40,849 nucleotides of DNA from Saprospiraceae bacterium (GCA_016787345.1 JAEUUU010000052.1:1-40849); one strand, 5' to 3'. Numbered from the stretch's first letter, positions 1 through 8,334 are shown. Made by a program: numbers and translations. Notes: a model not told the origin generated them from the letters alone.

Positions 1-122
1 GGTTCAATTTCTTTCGCCGACTGGACAAGGATCGAGAGAAAACCGTAGAAAGTTCGGAATCCTGGATACTTTTAGCCAATTGTTCGGTAATCCTTAATCG
101 CCTGGAAAACTGGCCAAATTAA
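1..122 (+). CDS. C-terminal fragment of a probable IS5-type transposase
   Basis: An open frame runs in from the left edge (codons from base 3) and stops with TAA at 120-122, giving 39 residues. The stretch FRRLDKDREKTVESSES followed by a hydrophobic helix resembles the tail of IS5/IS4-type DDE transposases of Bacteroidota and cyanobacteria, where an FRRL-(S/D)KDYEKT-like segment precedes a last helix. Only the tail is visible, so the catalytic DDE residues cannot be checked. It overlaps the end of the opposite-strand EAD gene by 29 bp, so one of the two may be a remnant. The family call is from memory of the motif and is moderate at best. Confidence 0.45.
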   Translation, partial: FNFFRRLDKDREKTVESSESWILLANCSVILNRLENWPN

Positions 123-564
123 ATTCCTCAACATGCTCTAATAATCTTCGAGCTAGTTCTTCTGCTATTTCACCGCACCCGCTATTGTATGAGGCATGAA
201 TGATAAATTGTTTTTCCGTTTCTCTAAGTTTAAGATAAAATATAATATTGTCAGGATGAAACATTGGGCTAATGAATATGTTATCCCAACCAGAAGATTC
301 GCTTGAAGGTGGATTCACTTCTCCCTTTGATAAAATACCGATAACCTGAATCAATGAATCTGCAATCTTATTCGTTTCAAGTGTTGCTTCCTCGTTGCTG
401 ATAATGCCTTTTATAATTTTTTCTCTGTTACTATAATATCGATTTTCTAAAAGTAATAGATCATCTGAGACCGTATCGAGCTTTTTTTGATCTAAGTAGG
501 ATTTAAGTTGAGAGAAAGCTTCAACTAACGCTCCTTTCCCTATGAGTTCCCTTATTTCTTTCAT
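94..564 (-). CDS. Effector-associated domain (EAD11-like) protein
   Basis: A protein of 156 residues. The ATG at 564 is chosen because the upstream in-frame extension crosses a GC-rich spacer and has no domain-like sequence. Residues 1-80 are two or three helices with the pattern of effector-associated domain 11: a short helix MKEIRELIGKGALVEAF, then a segment rich in L and N ending in RYYSNREK, then G-x-I-S-N-E-E and a final helix NKIADSLIQVIGIL. These small adaptor domains are known from conflict systems of Bacteroidota and other social bacteria, where a shared EAD joins a sensor to an effector. Residues 90-156 form a separate short alpha/beta domain I cannot name. The gene lies downstream of the synthetase on the same strand, 189 bp away. 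Its base composition is AT-rich, unlike the core genes. The domain call is fairly secure; the function is inferred. Confidence 0.7.
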   Translation of the reverse strand: MKEIRELIGKGALVEAFSQLKSYLDQKKLDTVSDDLLLLENRYYSNREKIIKGIISNEEATLETNKIADSLIQVIGILSKGEVNPPSSESSGWDNIFISPMFHPDNIIFYLKLRETEKQFIIHASYNSGCGEIAEELARRLLEHVEEFNLASFPGD

Positions 565-753
565 TTTGTTGTTGTTTAAGTTGGTTAAAACGCAGATTGT
601 GAAACAAACTTCCCGCCACGCCCGTCGCATGTTCCCTTCCCACTCACACGCCACACCGCGCCTCACGACAAACGAAAAATCCGGGTTGGGTACCCGTGCC
701 CGCGGCCGCCACGACGCGCCAGGACAACAGTTGGGCCGCCTCTCCCTACTCGA
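565..753. other. GC-rich spacer between synthetase and EAD genes
   Basis: The first and last parts are ordinary, but bases about 610-745 are strikingly GC-rich compared with the AT-rich genes on both sides. I see no gene or clear promoter in it. Both strands stay open for some distance, which is expected from high GC alone. It may be foreign sequence or a structured leader for the EAD gene. Confidence 0.4.
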
Positions 754-1809
754 TTATGGGCTTTTTATTTGATTCAAAGTTTTAAATATTCTATCACTAT
801 TAGTTGCTAAATATTGAGTTTCGCCAATATTCATCAACTTTAAGTAATTCTCTAATTCATCCTTTCCTGCTTCGGCTTTAAGAATATATGCTAGCGTCCA
901 AACACTTAACCCTTTTCTAAGTAGATTTTGGCCTTCAACCCATTTTGAAGAGAAATCAATTAGTTGTTTTTCCTTCTGCTCTAATATTTTCTCGAGTTCA
1001 TTTAAATTAACAAGATTTAAAAGTGTAAAAATCTTCATCATTTGCGATACTCTGAATTTTCCTTGAATTGGAATGTTATTTATTTCTGCAATTTTGCCTT
1101 CAATTTGATTTAATATAATTGATTCCTCTAAAAATTTATCAAATGAAATTAAGTTTATAGGAATATTTATTGATTTGTCACTAATTTTAAGATTATCTGA
1201 ATACTGTTTAATCTCCTGCTTAATTCGTGTGAATTCCATGTCTGCCAATTCGAGCAACCCTGCTATCCTAAAAAAATCTCTTTGAATATATTCAGGCAAA
1301 TCATGTTCATATTTATATCCTAAATCATGTTCAATGTCAGCCCAGGCATGTTGTAAAATCGATCGCACTTGAATTTCAAATTTTAATTGCGAAATATCTC
1401 TATACTCAGGAAGATCCTTTCTGCTCTTACCAACGGAACAGACAAAATGTACTGAGCGATATCCGAATTCATTTGCCTTTAATTTTTTAGATTTATCTTC
1501 TGAATTGTCAGCGTCAACTTCAAATTCATCTTTAATAATATCTTCTACTTTTTGGACGTCATCCTCAAATAAGGTTATAATTCTAATTCCAACAATATCA
1601 GTTATGTCAGAAAGAGAATTGTATTTTTCACCTTTATTAGCGATTTTCCCTTTTAGGCTTTCTTCTGTTTTAACCCTTGATGAAGTTGAATGGATTTGAA
1701 TTGATTTCTGATCACACAACTCTTTTAGCAAACTGTAGCACTTTTCAGTTAGCTTGTTAAAATGGAGGATTGACTCCTTGTACTCCGATATTAGTTTATC
1801 TTCTTTCAT
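754..1809 (-). CDS. RelA/SpoT-domain nucleotide synthetase, small alarmone synthetase-like
   Basis: 351 residues. Residues about 20-170 are a complete RelA/SpoT synthetase domain: RVK-x(3)-S-x-KGK (45-55), DIVGIRI with the metal-binding Asp71, GYRSVH with the substrate-stacking Tyr117 (116-121), EIQVRS with Glu145, and HAWADIEH (154-161). All the usual catalytic residues are present. There is no HD hydrolase domain and no TGS/ACT region, so it can only synthesise. It would transfer pyrophosphate from ATP to GDP/GTP or, as in toxic SAS families, to other acceptors such as tRNA or adenosine nucleotides. Residues 170-351 are a helical extension I do not recognise, longer than in housekeeping RelQ/RelP enzymes. 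AT-rich composition and the EAD neighbour suggest a defence or toxin role; this is inference. The alternative is an ordinary stress alarmone synthetase. Confidence 0.85.
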   Translation of the reverse strand: MKEDKLISEYKESILHFNKLTEKCYSLLKELCDQKSIQIHSTSSRVKTEESLKGKIANKGEKYNSLSDITDIVGIRIITLFEDDVQKVEDIIKDEFEVDADNSEDKSKKLKANEFGYRSVHFVCSVGKSRKDLPEYRDISQLKFEIQVRSILQHAWADIEHDLGYKYEHDLPEYIQRDFFRIAGLLELADMEFTRIKQEIKQYSDNLKISDKSINIPINLISFDKFLEESIILNQIEGKIAEINNIPIQGKFRVSQMMKIFTLLNLVNLNELEKILEQKEKQLIDFSSKWVEGQNLLRKGLSVWTLAYILKAEAGKDELENYLKLMNIGETQYLATNSDRIFKTLNQIKSP

Positions 1810-1883
1810 TTATTTTAATTGCCCATAACTAAGGTTTCCCGTCACCCCCAATTTACATCCAAATTCATTTTGTCACCCCTCCC

Positions 1884-1923
1884 ATTGCGGCAAACCAACC
1901 CAAAATGGCTGGATAGCCGCAAT
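1884..1923. other. Small hairpin upstream of the synthetase gene
   Basis: ATTGCGGC at 1884-1891 pairs perfectly with GCCGCAAT at 1916-1923. It lies in the 300-bp gap between the amidase stop and the synthetase start, and could be part of the synthetase leader. No T-run follows on either strand, so it is not an obvious terminator. Confidence 0.35.
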
Positions 1924-1949
1924 AAATGCAAACAAAGAGTAACAAAAGA

Positions 1950-1990
1950 ACAACCCTGCTCCGGCACACAAAGCGTCGGGACAGGGTTGT
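1950..1990 (-). terminator. Probable terminator of the amidase gene
   Basis: ACAACCCTG at 1950-1958 pairs with CAGGGTTGT at 1982-1990 (9 bp), with further short GC pairing inside the loop. Read on the minus strand the hairpin is followed by TTCTTTTGTT, as expected for a Rho-independent terminator about 120 bp after the amidase stop codon. Confidence 0.6.
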
Positions 1991-2109
1991 AATATATAGG
2001 AGGGAATACGGGGACACGTGTTTACATTCTGTTTTGGATTAGGCAAACTTACCGGAAGGAGATTGGATTTCCAAATCGTCTAAGGTGCTTTTTATTTATC
2101 CCGCCGCAC

Positions 2110-3600
2110 CTATCCCCCCATCGCCATCCTCCCTCCCCACGGCATCGCCTTCTCCATCTGCCCCGCCAGCCGGTACAACACATCCTCTTCTCCGAAGCGC
2201 CCCGTGAACATCACCCCGATGGGCAGGTTTTCCTCTTCCGTCCAGCCGGCCGGCACCGACATGGAGGGCTGGCCGGTGATGTTGGCAAAGGCGGTCCAGG
2301 GCATGTAGTGGTAGATCTTGTCGGCCAGCTGGTTGATGGTGGAGCGGATGGCCTTGCCGAGGCCCAGGGCGTTGACGACCGCCATGAGCGCCTGCTCCGA
2401 GGCGCTGGTTTTGAGCGAGCCGGTGCGGATGGGGCGCAGGCCCAGGGTGGGCGTGAGCAGCAGGTCGTATTGCTCGTAGAAACCGGCGATGCGGTGGGTG
2501 ATCTCGGCCCAGCGCTGGCGGGCGTAGGCGAACTCCGCGGCGTTGTAGGAGCGCCCGAGCAGATTGAAGGCGTAGGTCTGGGCTTCCACGTCGGAGGGGC
2601 GCACCTTGCGGCCCAGGTGGCGGCTCATGACGTCGAGTTCAGCGGCCAGTTCGGCAGCCACGATGACGAGGAACACTTCCGTGAGGTCTTCGCGGCGGTA
2701 GGGCAGGGCGCATTCTTCCACCATGTGGCCTTCCGAACGCAGCACTTCCACGGTGCGGTGCAGGGCGGCCACACAGGCCGTGTCGACGCTCATGCCGAGT
2801 GTATGGGCGGCGGTGTAGCCGATGCGCAGCCGGCCGGGCGGAGTGCTTACTTCTTCGAGATAGGGGCGCTTCGGGGGCGTGATCTGGTAGGGGTCGCCGG
2901 GCGCGGCGCCCTGGATGGCGTCGAGATAGGCGGCCGAATCGCGCACGCTGCGGCTCAGACAGTTTTCCACGGCGGCGCCGTTCCACATTTCGCCGAAGAG
3001 GGGCGCCCAGGAAACCCGGCCCCGCGAGGGTTTCAGGCCGAACAACCCGCAACAGGAGGCGGGTATGCGGATGCTGCCGCCGCCGTCGTTGGCGGTGGCC
3101 AGCGGCACGATGCCGGCAGCCACGGCTGCCCCCGATCCGCCGCTCGATCCGCCGGTGCTGTGGGCTGTGTTCCAGGGATTGCAGGCGGGACCGAAACGCT
3201 CGGGCTCGACGAAAGGCGTGATGCCGAATTCGGAGGTGTTTGTTTTGCCAAAAATGACCAGCCCCGCGGCTTTCATCTTTTTCACGGCGAAACTGTCGAC
3301 TTTGGACACGTAACCATCGTAGCCCTTGCTGCCGGTGTTCATGGGCGTGCCGGCCACTTCCATGCCGAGGTCTTTGACCAGAAAGGGCACGCCGGCAAAG
3401 GGCGCATCGCGGGGCGCTGTGCGCGCGGCCTCCTTGCCGTGGTCGTACAACTTGTGCACGATGGCGTTGAGGGCGGGATTGACTTCCTCGGCGCGGCGAA
3501 TAGCGATGTCGAGCAGTTCTTCGGGGGTGACTTCGCCTTTTCTGACCAGGTCGGCCAGTCCAAGGGCGTCGTAGCGGCGGTATTCGTTGAAACTGAGCAT
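2110..3600 (-). CDS. Amidase-signature family amidohydrolase
   Basis: 496 residues, the usual length of the family. The amidase signature is intact: GVPFLVKDLG places the catalytic Lys76, GGSSGGS (150-156) places the cis-Ser152, and DGGGSIRIPAS places the nucleophile Ser176. The 24-residue spacing between the two serines is that of FAAH and malonamidase E2. The enzyme hydrolyses a carboxamide to acid plus ammonia or amine. The overall sequence resembles 6-aminohexanoate-cyclic-dimer hydrolase-like members, but the substrate cannot be read from sequence. No GatB or GatC gene is adjacent and there is no signal peptide, so it is probably a cytoplasmic stand-alone amidase, not GatA. It is the last gene of a minus-strand run, with its own downstream hairpin. 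Confidence 0.93.
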   Translation of the reverse strand: MLSFNEYRRYDALGLADLVRKGEVTPEELLDIAIRRAEEVNPALNAIVHKLYDHGKEAARTAPRDAPFAGVPFLVKDLGMEVAGTPMNTGSKGYDGYVSKVDSFAVKKMKAAGLVIFGKTNTSEFGITPFVEPERFGPACNPWNTAHSTGGSSGGSGAAVAAGIVPLATANDGGGSIRIPASCCGLFGLKPSRGRVSWAPLFGEMWNGAAVENCLSRSVRDSAAYLDAIQGAAPGDPYQITPPKRPYLEEVSTPPGRLRIGYTAAHTLGMSVDTACVAALHRTVEVLRSEGHMVEECALPYRREDLTEVFLVIVAAELAAELDVMSRHLGRKVRPSDVEAQTYAFNLLGRSYNAAEFAYARQRWAEITHRIAGFYEQYDLLLTPTLGLRPIRTGSLKTSASEQALMAVVNALGLGKAIRSTINQLADKIYHYMPWTAFANITGQPSMSVPAGWTEEENLPIGVMFTGRFGEEDVLYRLAGQMEKAMPWGGRMAMGG

Positions 3601-3621
3601 GGCGTGCGTTTTATGTTATAA

Positions 3622-3650
3622 CCCTATAAGGGTTTGCAACCCTTATAGGG
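3622..3650. terminator. Perfect 13-bp hairpin between two genes
   Basis: CCCTATAAGGGTT (3622-3634) and its exact complement (3638-3650) enclose a 3-base loop. It lies 5 bp after the stop codon of the secreted-protein gene and 21 bp before the amidase start. The T-run (ATTTTTTATC) lies on the plus-strand side; on the minus strand a run of A precedes it. It may act as a processing signal or bidirectional terminator. Confidence 0.55.
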
Positions 3651-3655
3651 ATTTT

Positions 3656-4306
3656 TTATCGTTTTTCATACAAAAACTGCCTGTCCGGCTGCATCAAGGG
3701 GTGTCCGCCGCGCAGGCCGCCGTCTTCGAGGCGCAGTTCGAAATGGTCGAACGCGATCTCCACGATAGAAGGCGACAGGGTAAATTCGAAATACCGGTCG
3801 GCGGGCTGCGCGACCTCGACCACACAGGGCACATTGGGCCACAACTGATGCAAGAGGTATATTTTCCGGATAGACTGGTCTGTATCGAAATAAATCAATC
3901 CGCTGCTATTGCTTTCCGCCTGAAACAGTTGCCCCCCGGTCGTCTCGATCTGACACAGGATGTAACCCAGAATGTCGCGGTTGGCGTCGGTCACCTGGAT
4001 CGCGATGCCGGGGGCTTCGCCCTTCGCACTTTTTTGCAACACAAAATCGGGCGCCGGTTTCGGCGGACTCTGGAGGATCAGGGTGTCGCCGTTCTGCGAC
4101 CAGCTGCCTTTCCCGAAGCGATCGACGGCCCCATAGATGAAAAAGAAATCGAAACTGCTGTCCGCATTGATCCGGAAGCCGGAGGCCAGCTCCGGCACGC
4201 CGTTGAGGTAATATTCTCCGGTTGGCATAGACGAGGGTGTTTGTGCGAAAACCGACTGAACGGCGATCGCAAGTAAAGTCATCAGGGTGGAAGGTTTAAC
4301 CATCAT
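3656..4306 (-). CDS. Secreted protein of unknown function
   Basis: About 216 residues with a signal peptide (MVKPSTLMTLLAIAVQSVFA, probable cleavage before QTPSS). The start lies in an ATGATG that overlaps the TGA stop of the upstream ferredoxin gene, so translation is probably coupled; either ATG (4306 or 4303) could be used. A longer in-frame extension upstream is an antisense-like shadow of the ferredoxin frame. The mature protein is rich in beta-strand pattern: a GEYYLNGVPELASGFRI segment followed by a short GKGSWSQNGDTLIL hairpin like those in lipocalin-type or DUF beta-barrels. The second half, from about residue 105, is another beta-rich block. No catalytic motif is seen. Its coupling to a ferredoxin is unexpected for an exported protein. 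Confidence 0.75.
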   Translation of the reverse strand: MMVKPSTLMTLLAIAVQSVFAQTPSSMPTGEYYLNGVPELASGFRINADSSFDFFFIYGAVDRFGKGSWSQNGDTLILQSPPKPAPDFVLQKSAKGEAPGIAIQVTDANRDILGYILCQIETTGGQLFQAESNSSGLIYFDTDQSIRKIYLLHQLWPNVPCVVEVAQPADRYFEFTLSPSIVEIAFDHFELRLEDGGLRGGHPLMQPDRQFLYEKR

Positions 4307-4503
4307 TCTTCCACCAGCGTGATCGCCTGGGTCGGGCAGCGCGGAACGGCTTCCTCCACGCGGGGCATGGCCTCGGCCGAAGGATATTCCTGGAGAATGT
4401 ACAAGAAACCGTCGTCGCGCACTTCGAACACGTCGGGCGCGATGTCCATACAAATGCCGTTGGATTCGCAGGCCTCGAAGTTGACCTCAATTTTGAAAGC
4501 CAT
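4303..4503 (-). CDS. Small ferredoxin, [3Fe-4S]-type pattern
   Basis: 66 residues. It has Cys12, Cys18 and Cys56 (CESNGIC ... CPTQAI), with Asn15 where a [4Fe-4S] protein would have the remaining cysteine. This is the layout of the small ferredoxins that serve cytochrome P450 and similar oxygenases, which usually carry a [3Fe-4S] cluster or a [4Fe-4S] cluster with a non-Cys ligand. The protein is acidic and cytoplasmic and would be a one-electron carrier. No P450 or reductase gene is visible nearby, so its partner is unknown. Its stop codon overlaps the start of the downstream secreted-protein gene. Confidence 0.9.
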   Translation of the reverse strand: MAFKIEVNFEACESNGICMDIAPDVFEVRDDGFLYILQEYPSAEAMPRVEEAVPRCPTQAITLVEE

Positions 4504-4556
4504 ATCTGTGATTTTTTACAGACAATAGTAGGGTTTTTGGGACAATCGGACAGGGG

Positions 4557-6683
4557 TTAGGGGCTCATTTTCAGAAAAATATCGCCCCATGCCTGCCCGC
4601 CTGCCCGGACACTGACGCGGTATGCCCCGTCCGGCCAGCCGTCGAGGGAAAAACAGCAGGAGCGGGCCGCTAAGCCCAGGATTTTGGTCGCTATGGGGCG
4701 GCCTTCCGGATTGAAGATGGCGATTTGCACGTTTCCATGCCGGATTTCTGCTGGCCATTCTACGCAAATTTCCCGTACAGCCGGATTGGGTCGCAGGGTA
4801 AACCATTGCTGCGGCGCCGGCTGCGAAGTACCGGATGTTCCCGTCGGGTATTTCCAGATGCCGCCGTATGGAGAGGCTGCGTAGAGCATTTCGTCGGCTG
4901 CCGCCAGTTCGCTGAACCGCAGGTTGGGCGGCGGGCCGCAGAACTGCTGCCAGCTGTCGCCGCCATCGGTGCTTTTGTAAATGCCGAGATAGTCGAGCGC
5001 GGCGTACAACAGCGTATCCTGCGCCACCAGCGCCTTCACGGTATAAGGCAGGTTGAACTCCTGGCTGTAATCGGGCAGGCCAAGGGGAACCGACCAGGAG
5101 TCGCCGAGGTCGTCGGAATACACCATGCCCGCCTGGGTAAAAGCGAACAAACGGCCGTCGAAATGTTCCATACGGCCCGCGCCCTCGAGTGGGTACACGA
5201 GTGCCCAGTTCGATCCTCCGTCGGTGGAGCGGACGATCCCACGCTCGTCGTTTTCTTCGGCCAGGGCGAACAGTTGGTCGCCGGCAAAAGCGACGCCTGA
5301 AATGCCTTCAAAGTCAAAGGAACTGTTGAAAGCCGTCCAGGACTCCCCGAAGTTGTCCGATAGAAACACAGCATCGGCGCCCACCAGTACCTGATTGCCT
5401 TTGAGGGCCATCCTTTTGGCAGGATAAGGGATAAATGGCCCCGGCGGGCCGCCGTCGAACGGCGCCGTCCATTGTGCGCCCTGGTCGGTGGAGTACAAAA
5501 AGCTGAACTGCGTCAGTGCGCAAAGGGTGTCGTTGCGGCGAAGCAGTTGAACGGTTGGGCTCAGTTGGCCGTCGTTGTTGGTGAAAGACCAGTTGTCGCC
5601 GCCGTCGGCGCTGCGCCAGAGCCCCCGGCCGTCGCCGGCCCAGAGCCAGTCGTCGCCAGCGGCCAGGGCTTTGATGTCGGCATTGTTCAGGCCGGTGTTC
5701 GACGGAGCGAGGTTGCCGGCGCTGCCGGCGTTGGTGAAAAAACCAATGCCGCAGCCCGCCCCGAGTGTGGTGCCTTCCGCATCGAAATCGAACAGGACGG
5801 ACGCTGGATTGACCGAAAATGGCGTCCAGCTCAGCCCGTCGTCGGTGGAGAGGTACACGGTCGGGTCCCAGCCGGTTTGTCCGAAAAAAGCGACCAGACG
5901 GCCATCGTCGAGCCGCTCGATATGATGGAAATAATTGTTGCCGAACGGATTGCCGATCTCCTGCCAGTTCTGGCCCAGGTCGGTGGAGCGGTATAAGGGG
6001 AAATTCGGGCCGGAGGCCAGGATAGTATTACCGTTACCCAGCCCGAAGCGAAAAACCGGAATCAGGAAGGGCCCATTCAGTTCCGTCCAGCTGCCGCCGT
6101 CGCTGGAGTACGCTCCGCCGTATCCCTGATTGTTGGCAAGTGCGATCGGGCCGTTCGACTGCAGGTAGTTGGCGGTAAAGCCCGGGTCGGTTATCGTCCA
6201 TTCCTGGCCGTCGTTGGTACTGCGCAGCAATTGTTCGCCACTCCATGCCAGCAAAACATTGCCGCTCCGGCAGATTTTATGGCGGTTGTAGGCCAGGAAG
6301 TACGTATTGACCAAACTGATCTGCCAGCTGTCGCCGCCGTCGGTGCTGCGGTAGAGCAGGTTGCTGACGTCGCTCAGGCCCAGCGGATCGAAACTGGGGG
6401 CGACGGCGCCGATCAGTATTTCACCGGGGTTAATTTCGATGGAGTTCACTGTCAGGTCGGCGGGAGTCCAATCGGAGCGCTGCCAGTGCGCACCCTGATC
6501 GTCGCTGTGGTACAGTCCGCCACCCGTGCCGGCATACCAGTGGCTATTGTCGGCTTCCAGGCTGTACACGACCCCGCCGAAAGGGCCGTCGAGGGGTTGC
6601 CAGCTGTTTTGTGCGAATATGCCCGGTTGAACAATGGCCAGCAACAGAAGGGGCAAAAAGCGCTCTATGATTTGCTTGAACAT
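4557..6683 (-). CDS. T9SS-exported beta-propeller (BNR/sortilin-like) protein
   Basis: 708 residues. It has a signal peptide (first about 24 residues, ending IFAQ), then many repeats of the form S-x-D-x-G-x-x-W (STDGGDSWQ, STNDGQEWT, STDLGQNWQ, SADGGDNWS, STDQGAQWT, STDGGSNWA). This is the Asp-box pattern of BNR/VPS10-type propellers, at roughly 45-60 residue intervals. The last about 75 residues (LRPNPAVREICVEWPAE ... GAYRVSVRAGG) are a type A T9SS C-terminal sorting domain, so it should cross the outer membrane by the type IX system and be attached to or shed from the cell surface. The Asp-box is shared by sialidases, glycosidases and non-enzymatic binding proteins. No sialidase catalytic residues are recognised, so a structural or binding role is likely. 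Confidence 0.88.
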   Translation of the reverse strand: MFKQIIERFLPLLLLAIVQPGIFAQNSWQPLDGPFGGVVYSLEADNSHWYAGTGGGLYHSDDQGAHWQRSDWTPADLTVNSIEINPGEILIGAVAPSFDPLGLSDVSNLLYRSTDGGDSWQISLVNTYFLAYNRHKICRSGNVLLAWSGEQLLRSTNDGQEWTITDPGFTANYLQSNGPIALANNQGYGGAYSSDGGSWTELNGPFLIPVFRFGLGNGNTILASGPNFPLYRSTDLGQNWQEIGNPFGNNYFHHIERLDDGRLVAFFGQTGWDPTVYLSTDDGLSWTPFSVNPASVLFDFDAEGTTLGAGCGIGFFTNAGSAGNLAPSNTGLNNADIKALAAGDDWLWAGDGRGLWRSADGGDNWSFTNNDGQLSPTVQLLRRNDTLCALTQFSFLYSTDQGAQWTAPFDGGPPGPFIPYPAKRMALKGNQVLVGADAVFLSDNFGESWTAFNSSFDFEGISGVAFAGDQLFALAEENDERGIVRSTDGGSNWALVYPLEGAGRMEHFDGRLFAFTQAGMVYSDDLGDSWSVPLGLPDYSQEFNLPYTVKALVAQDTLLYAALDYLGIYKSTDGGDSWQQFCGPPPNLRFSELAAADEMLYAASPYGGIWKYPTGTSGTSQPAPQQWFTLRPNPAVREICVEWPAEIRHGNVQIAIFNPEGRPIATKILGLAARSCCFSLDGWPDGAYRVSVRAGGQAWGDIFLKMSP

Positions 6684-6728
6684 GGAATAAGTTGATTAGC
6701 GAGAGTTAATAGCAAACATAAACAAAAA

Positions 6729-6757
6729 GCGCCCTGCCATCCGAAGATGCAGGGCGC
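6729..6757 (-). terminator. Rho-independent terminator of icd
   Basis: GCGCCCTGC (6729-6737) pairs with GCAGGGCGC (6749-6757). On the minus strand the hairpin follows the icd stop by about 20 bp and is followed by TTTTTG. Confidence 0.85.
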
Positions 6758-6779
6758 CCGGAATACAGGTTTTAGCAAA

Positions 6780-8069
6780 TTACATATTGGCGATGATCTC
6801 GTCGCCGAATTCGGAGCATTTCAGTTTGGTAGCGCCTTTCATAAGGCGTTCGAAGTCGTAGGTCACGCGTTTTTTGCGGATCGACTTTTCGATGCCTTTG
6901 ACGATGAGTTTGGCGGCTTTGGTCCAGCCCATGTATTCGAACATCATGACGCCCGACAGGATCACCGAGGAGGGGTTCACCACGTCTTTGCCGGCGTATT
7001 TGGGCGCCGTGCCGTGGGTGGCTTCAAAGATGGCGTGGCCGGTCAGGTAGTTGATGTTGGCGCCCGGGGCGATACCGATACCGCCGACCTGTGCGGCCAG
7101 TGCGTCGGAGAGGTAGTCGCCGTTGAGGTTGAGCGTGGCGATCACGTCGAAATCTTCGGGGCGGGTGAGCACCTGCTGCAGGGTGATGTCGGCGATGGCG
7201 TCTTTGATGATGATGCCGGCGCCCGGCTTGCCGTCGGGGATTTTGCACCAGGGGCCGCCGTCGATTTCCACGGCGCCGAATTCGTCTTTGGCGAGCTGGT
7301 AACCCCAGTCGCGGAAGCCGCCTTCGGTGAATTTCATGATGTTGCCCTTATGGACGATGGTGACGCTTTTGCGTTTGTTTTTGATGGCGTACTCGATGGC
7401 CGAGCGGATCAGGCGCTGCGAGCCCATTTTGCTCACGGGTTTGATGCCGATACCGACTTCGACGCTTTGTTTGCCGGCCAGTTTGGCCAGTTTGGCAAAC
7501 TCGCTGGTTTTGTCGGCGGTGCCGAAACGCACCTTGCCGAAACCTTTGGGATCGAATTCAGCCAGAAAATCGAGGAATTTCTGCGCCTCGGGCGTACCGG
7601 CGGCGTATTCAATGCCGGCGTAGATGTCTTCCGTGTTTTCGCGGAAGATCACCATGTCGACCAGACCGGGTTGTTTGACCGGGCTGGGCACACCTTTGAA
7701 CCAGCGCACCGGGCGCAGGCATACGTACAGGTCGAGGATCTGGCGCAGGGCCACGTTGAGCGAGCGGATACCGCCGCCTACGGGCGTGGTGAGCGGGCCT
7801 TTGATGGCGACTTTGTATTCATCAATCACTTTCAGGGTTTCATCGGGCAGCCAGTTACCGGTCTTGTTGTAGGCCTTTTCACCGGCCAGCACTTCCTGCC
7901 AAACGATTTTTTTCTTTCCGCCGTAGGCTTTTTCCACAGCGGCGTCGAGTACGCGCACCGAGGCTGCCCAGATGTCGGGGCCCGTGCCGTCGCCTTCAAT
8001 GAAAGGGATAATAGGATTGTCAGGGACCTTCAGTTTGCCCCGTGAAATGGTGATTGCTGAACCAGTCAT
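6780..8069 (-). CDS. icd: NADP-dependent isocitrate dehydrogenase
   Basis: 429 residues, of the E. coli Icd type (416). It oxidatively decarboxylates isocitrate to 2-oxoglutarate in the TCA cycle, giving [16 protein letters not shown] (24-34) is the N-terminal signature; RSLNVALRQ (102-110) holds Ser103, equivalent to E. coli Ser113, which is the AceK phosphorylation site; [13 protein letters not shown] follows. [11 protein letters not shown] contains the Lys-Tyr pair that recognises the 2'-phosphate of NADP. The C-terminus, [20 protein letters not shown], is almost the E. coli sequence. The start at 8069 ([11 protein letters not shown]) is chosen because the longer frame adds 23 residues with no homology. 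A terminator follows. No aceK is in view. Confidence 0.97.
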   Translation of the reverse strand: MTGSAITISRGKLKVPDNPIIPFIEGDGTGPDIWAASVRVLDAAVEKAYGGKKKIVWQEVLAGEKAYNKTGNWLPDETLKVIDEYKVAIKGPLTTPVGGGIRSLNVALRQILDLYVCLRPVRWFKGVPSPVKQPGLVDMVIFRENTEDIYAGIEYAAGTPEAQKFLDFLAEFDPKGFGKVRFGTADKTSEFAKLAKLAGKQSVEVGIGIKPVSKMGSQRLIRSAIEYAIKNKRKSVTIVHKGNIMKFTEGGFRDWGYQLAKDEFGAVEIDGGPWCKIPDGKPGAGIIIKDAIADITLQQVLTRPEDFDVIATLNLNGDYLSDALAAQVGGIGIAPGANINYLTGHAIFEATHGTAPKYAGKDVVNPSSVILSGVMMFEYMGWTKAAKLIVKGIEKSIRKKRVTYDFERLMKGATKLKCSEFGDEIIANM

Positions 8070-8238
8070 GGTAAAATTGGATAAAAGTGGATAATAGAGG
8101 ATGGAGGCTTTCCGGGCGTGTGCCTTTGGCGGCGGCAAAAATAGAAAGGGCGGGGGAGAACTTTGGCCCCGGAATCACAAGAATTCAGACATTTTTGAGA
8201 CTTTCTTACATGTCAGGCCTGAAATTGTAGAAACATTA

Positions 8239-8305
8239 TTTCACGCAAAGTCGCAAAGCGCGCAAAGAATTTACCCCTTGGCGGACTTTGCGGCTTTGCG
8301 TGAAA
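8239..8305. repeat. Intergenic inverted repeat (TTTCACGCAAAG type)
   Basis: TTTCACGCAAAG at 8239-8250 is repeated in inverse at 8294-8305. The pairing continues inward over one G-T wobble through CGCAAAG / CTTTGCG (to 8258 and 8286), giving about 20 bp. It lies in the 265-bp gap between icd and waaA. Similar CACGCAAAG-based palindromes occur between genes in many bacterial genomes; this is probably such a dispersed repeat. Confidence 0.65.
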
Positions 8306-8334
8306 CTTTATTCGCCAGCGTTGCGAGGTCGCCC

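Noticed and set aside
683-735. Integron attC-like core sites (GTTGGGT and GTTGGGC) in the GC-rich spacer
   Set aside because: Both sites are of the same type on the same strand; the paired RYYYAAC and the inverted-repeat layout of attC are missing.
2308-3621. Long plus-strand open frame (437 codons) opposite the amidase gene
   Set aside because: It is a shadow of a GC-rich gene with clear amidase-signature residues on the other strand; its protein has no domain pattern.
4557-6683. Sialidase call from the Asp-box repeats
   Set aside because: The Arg triad and catalytic residues of sialidases are not seen; Asp-boxes occur in many propellers.
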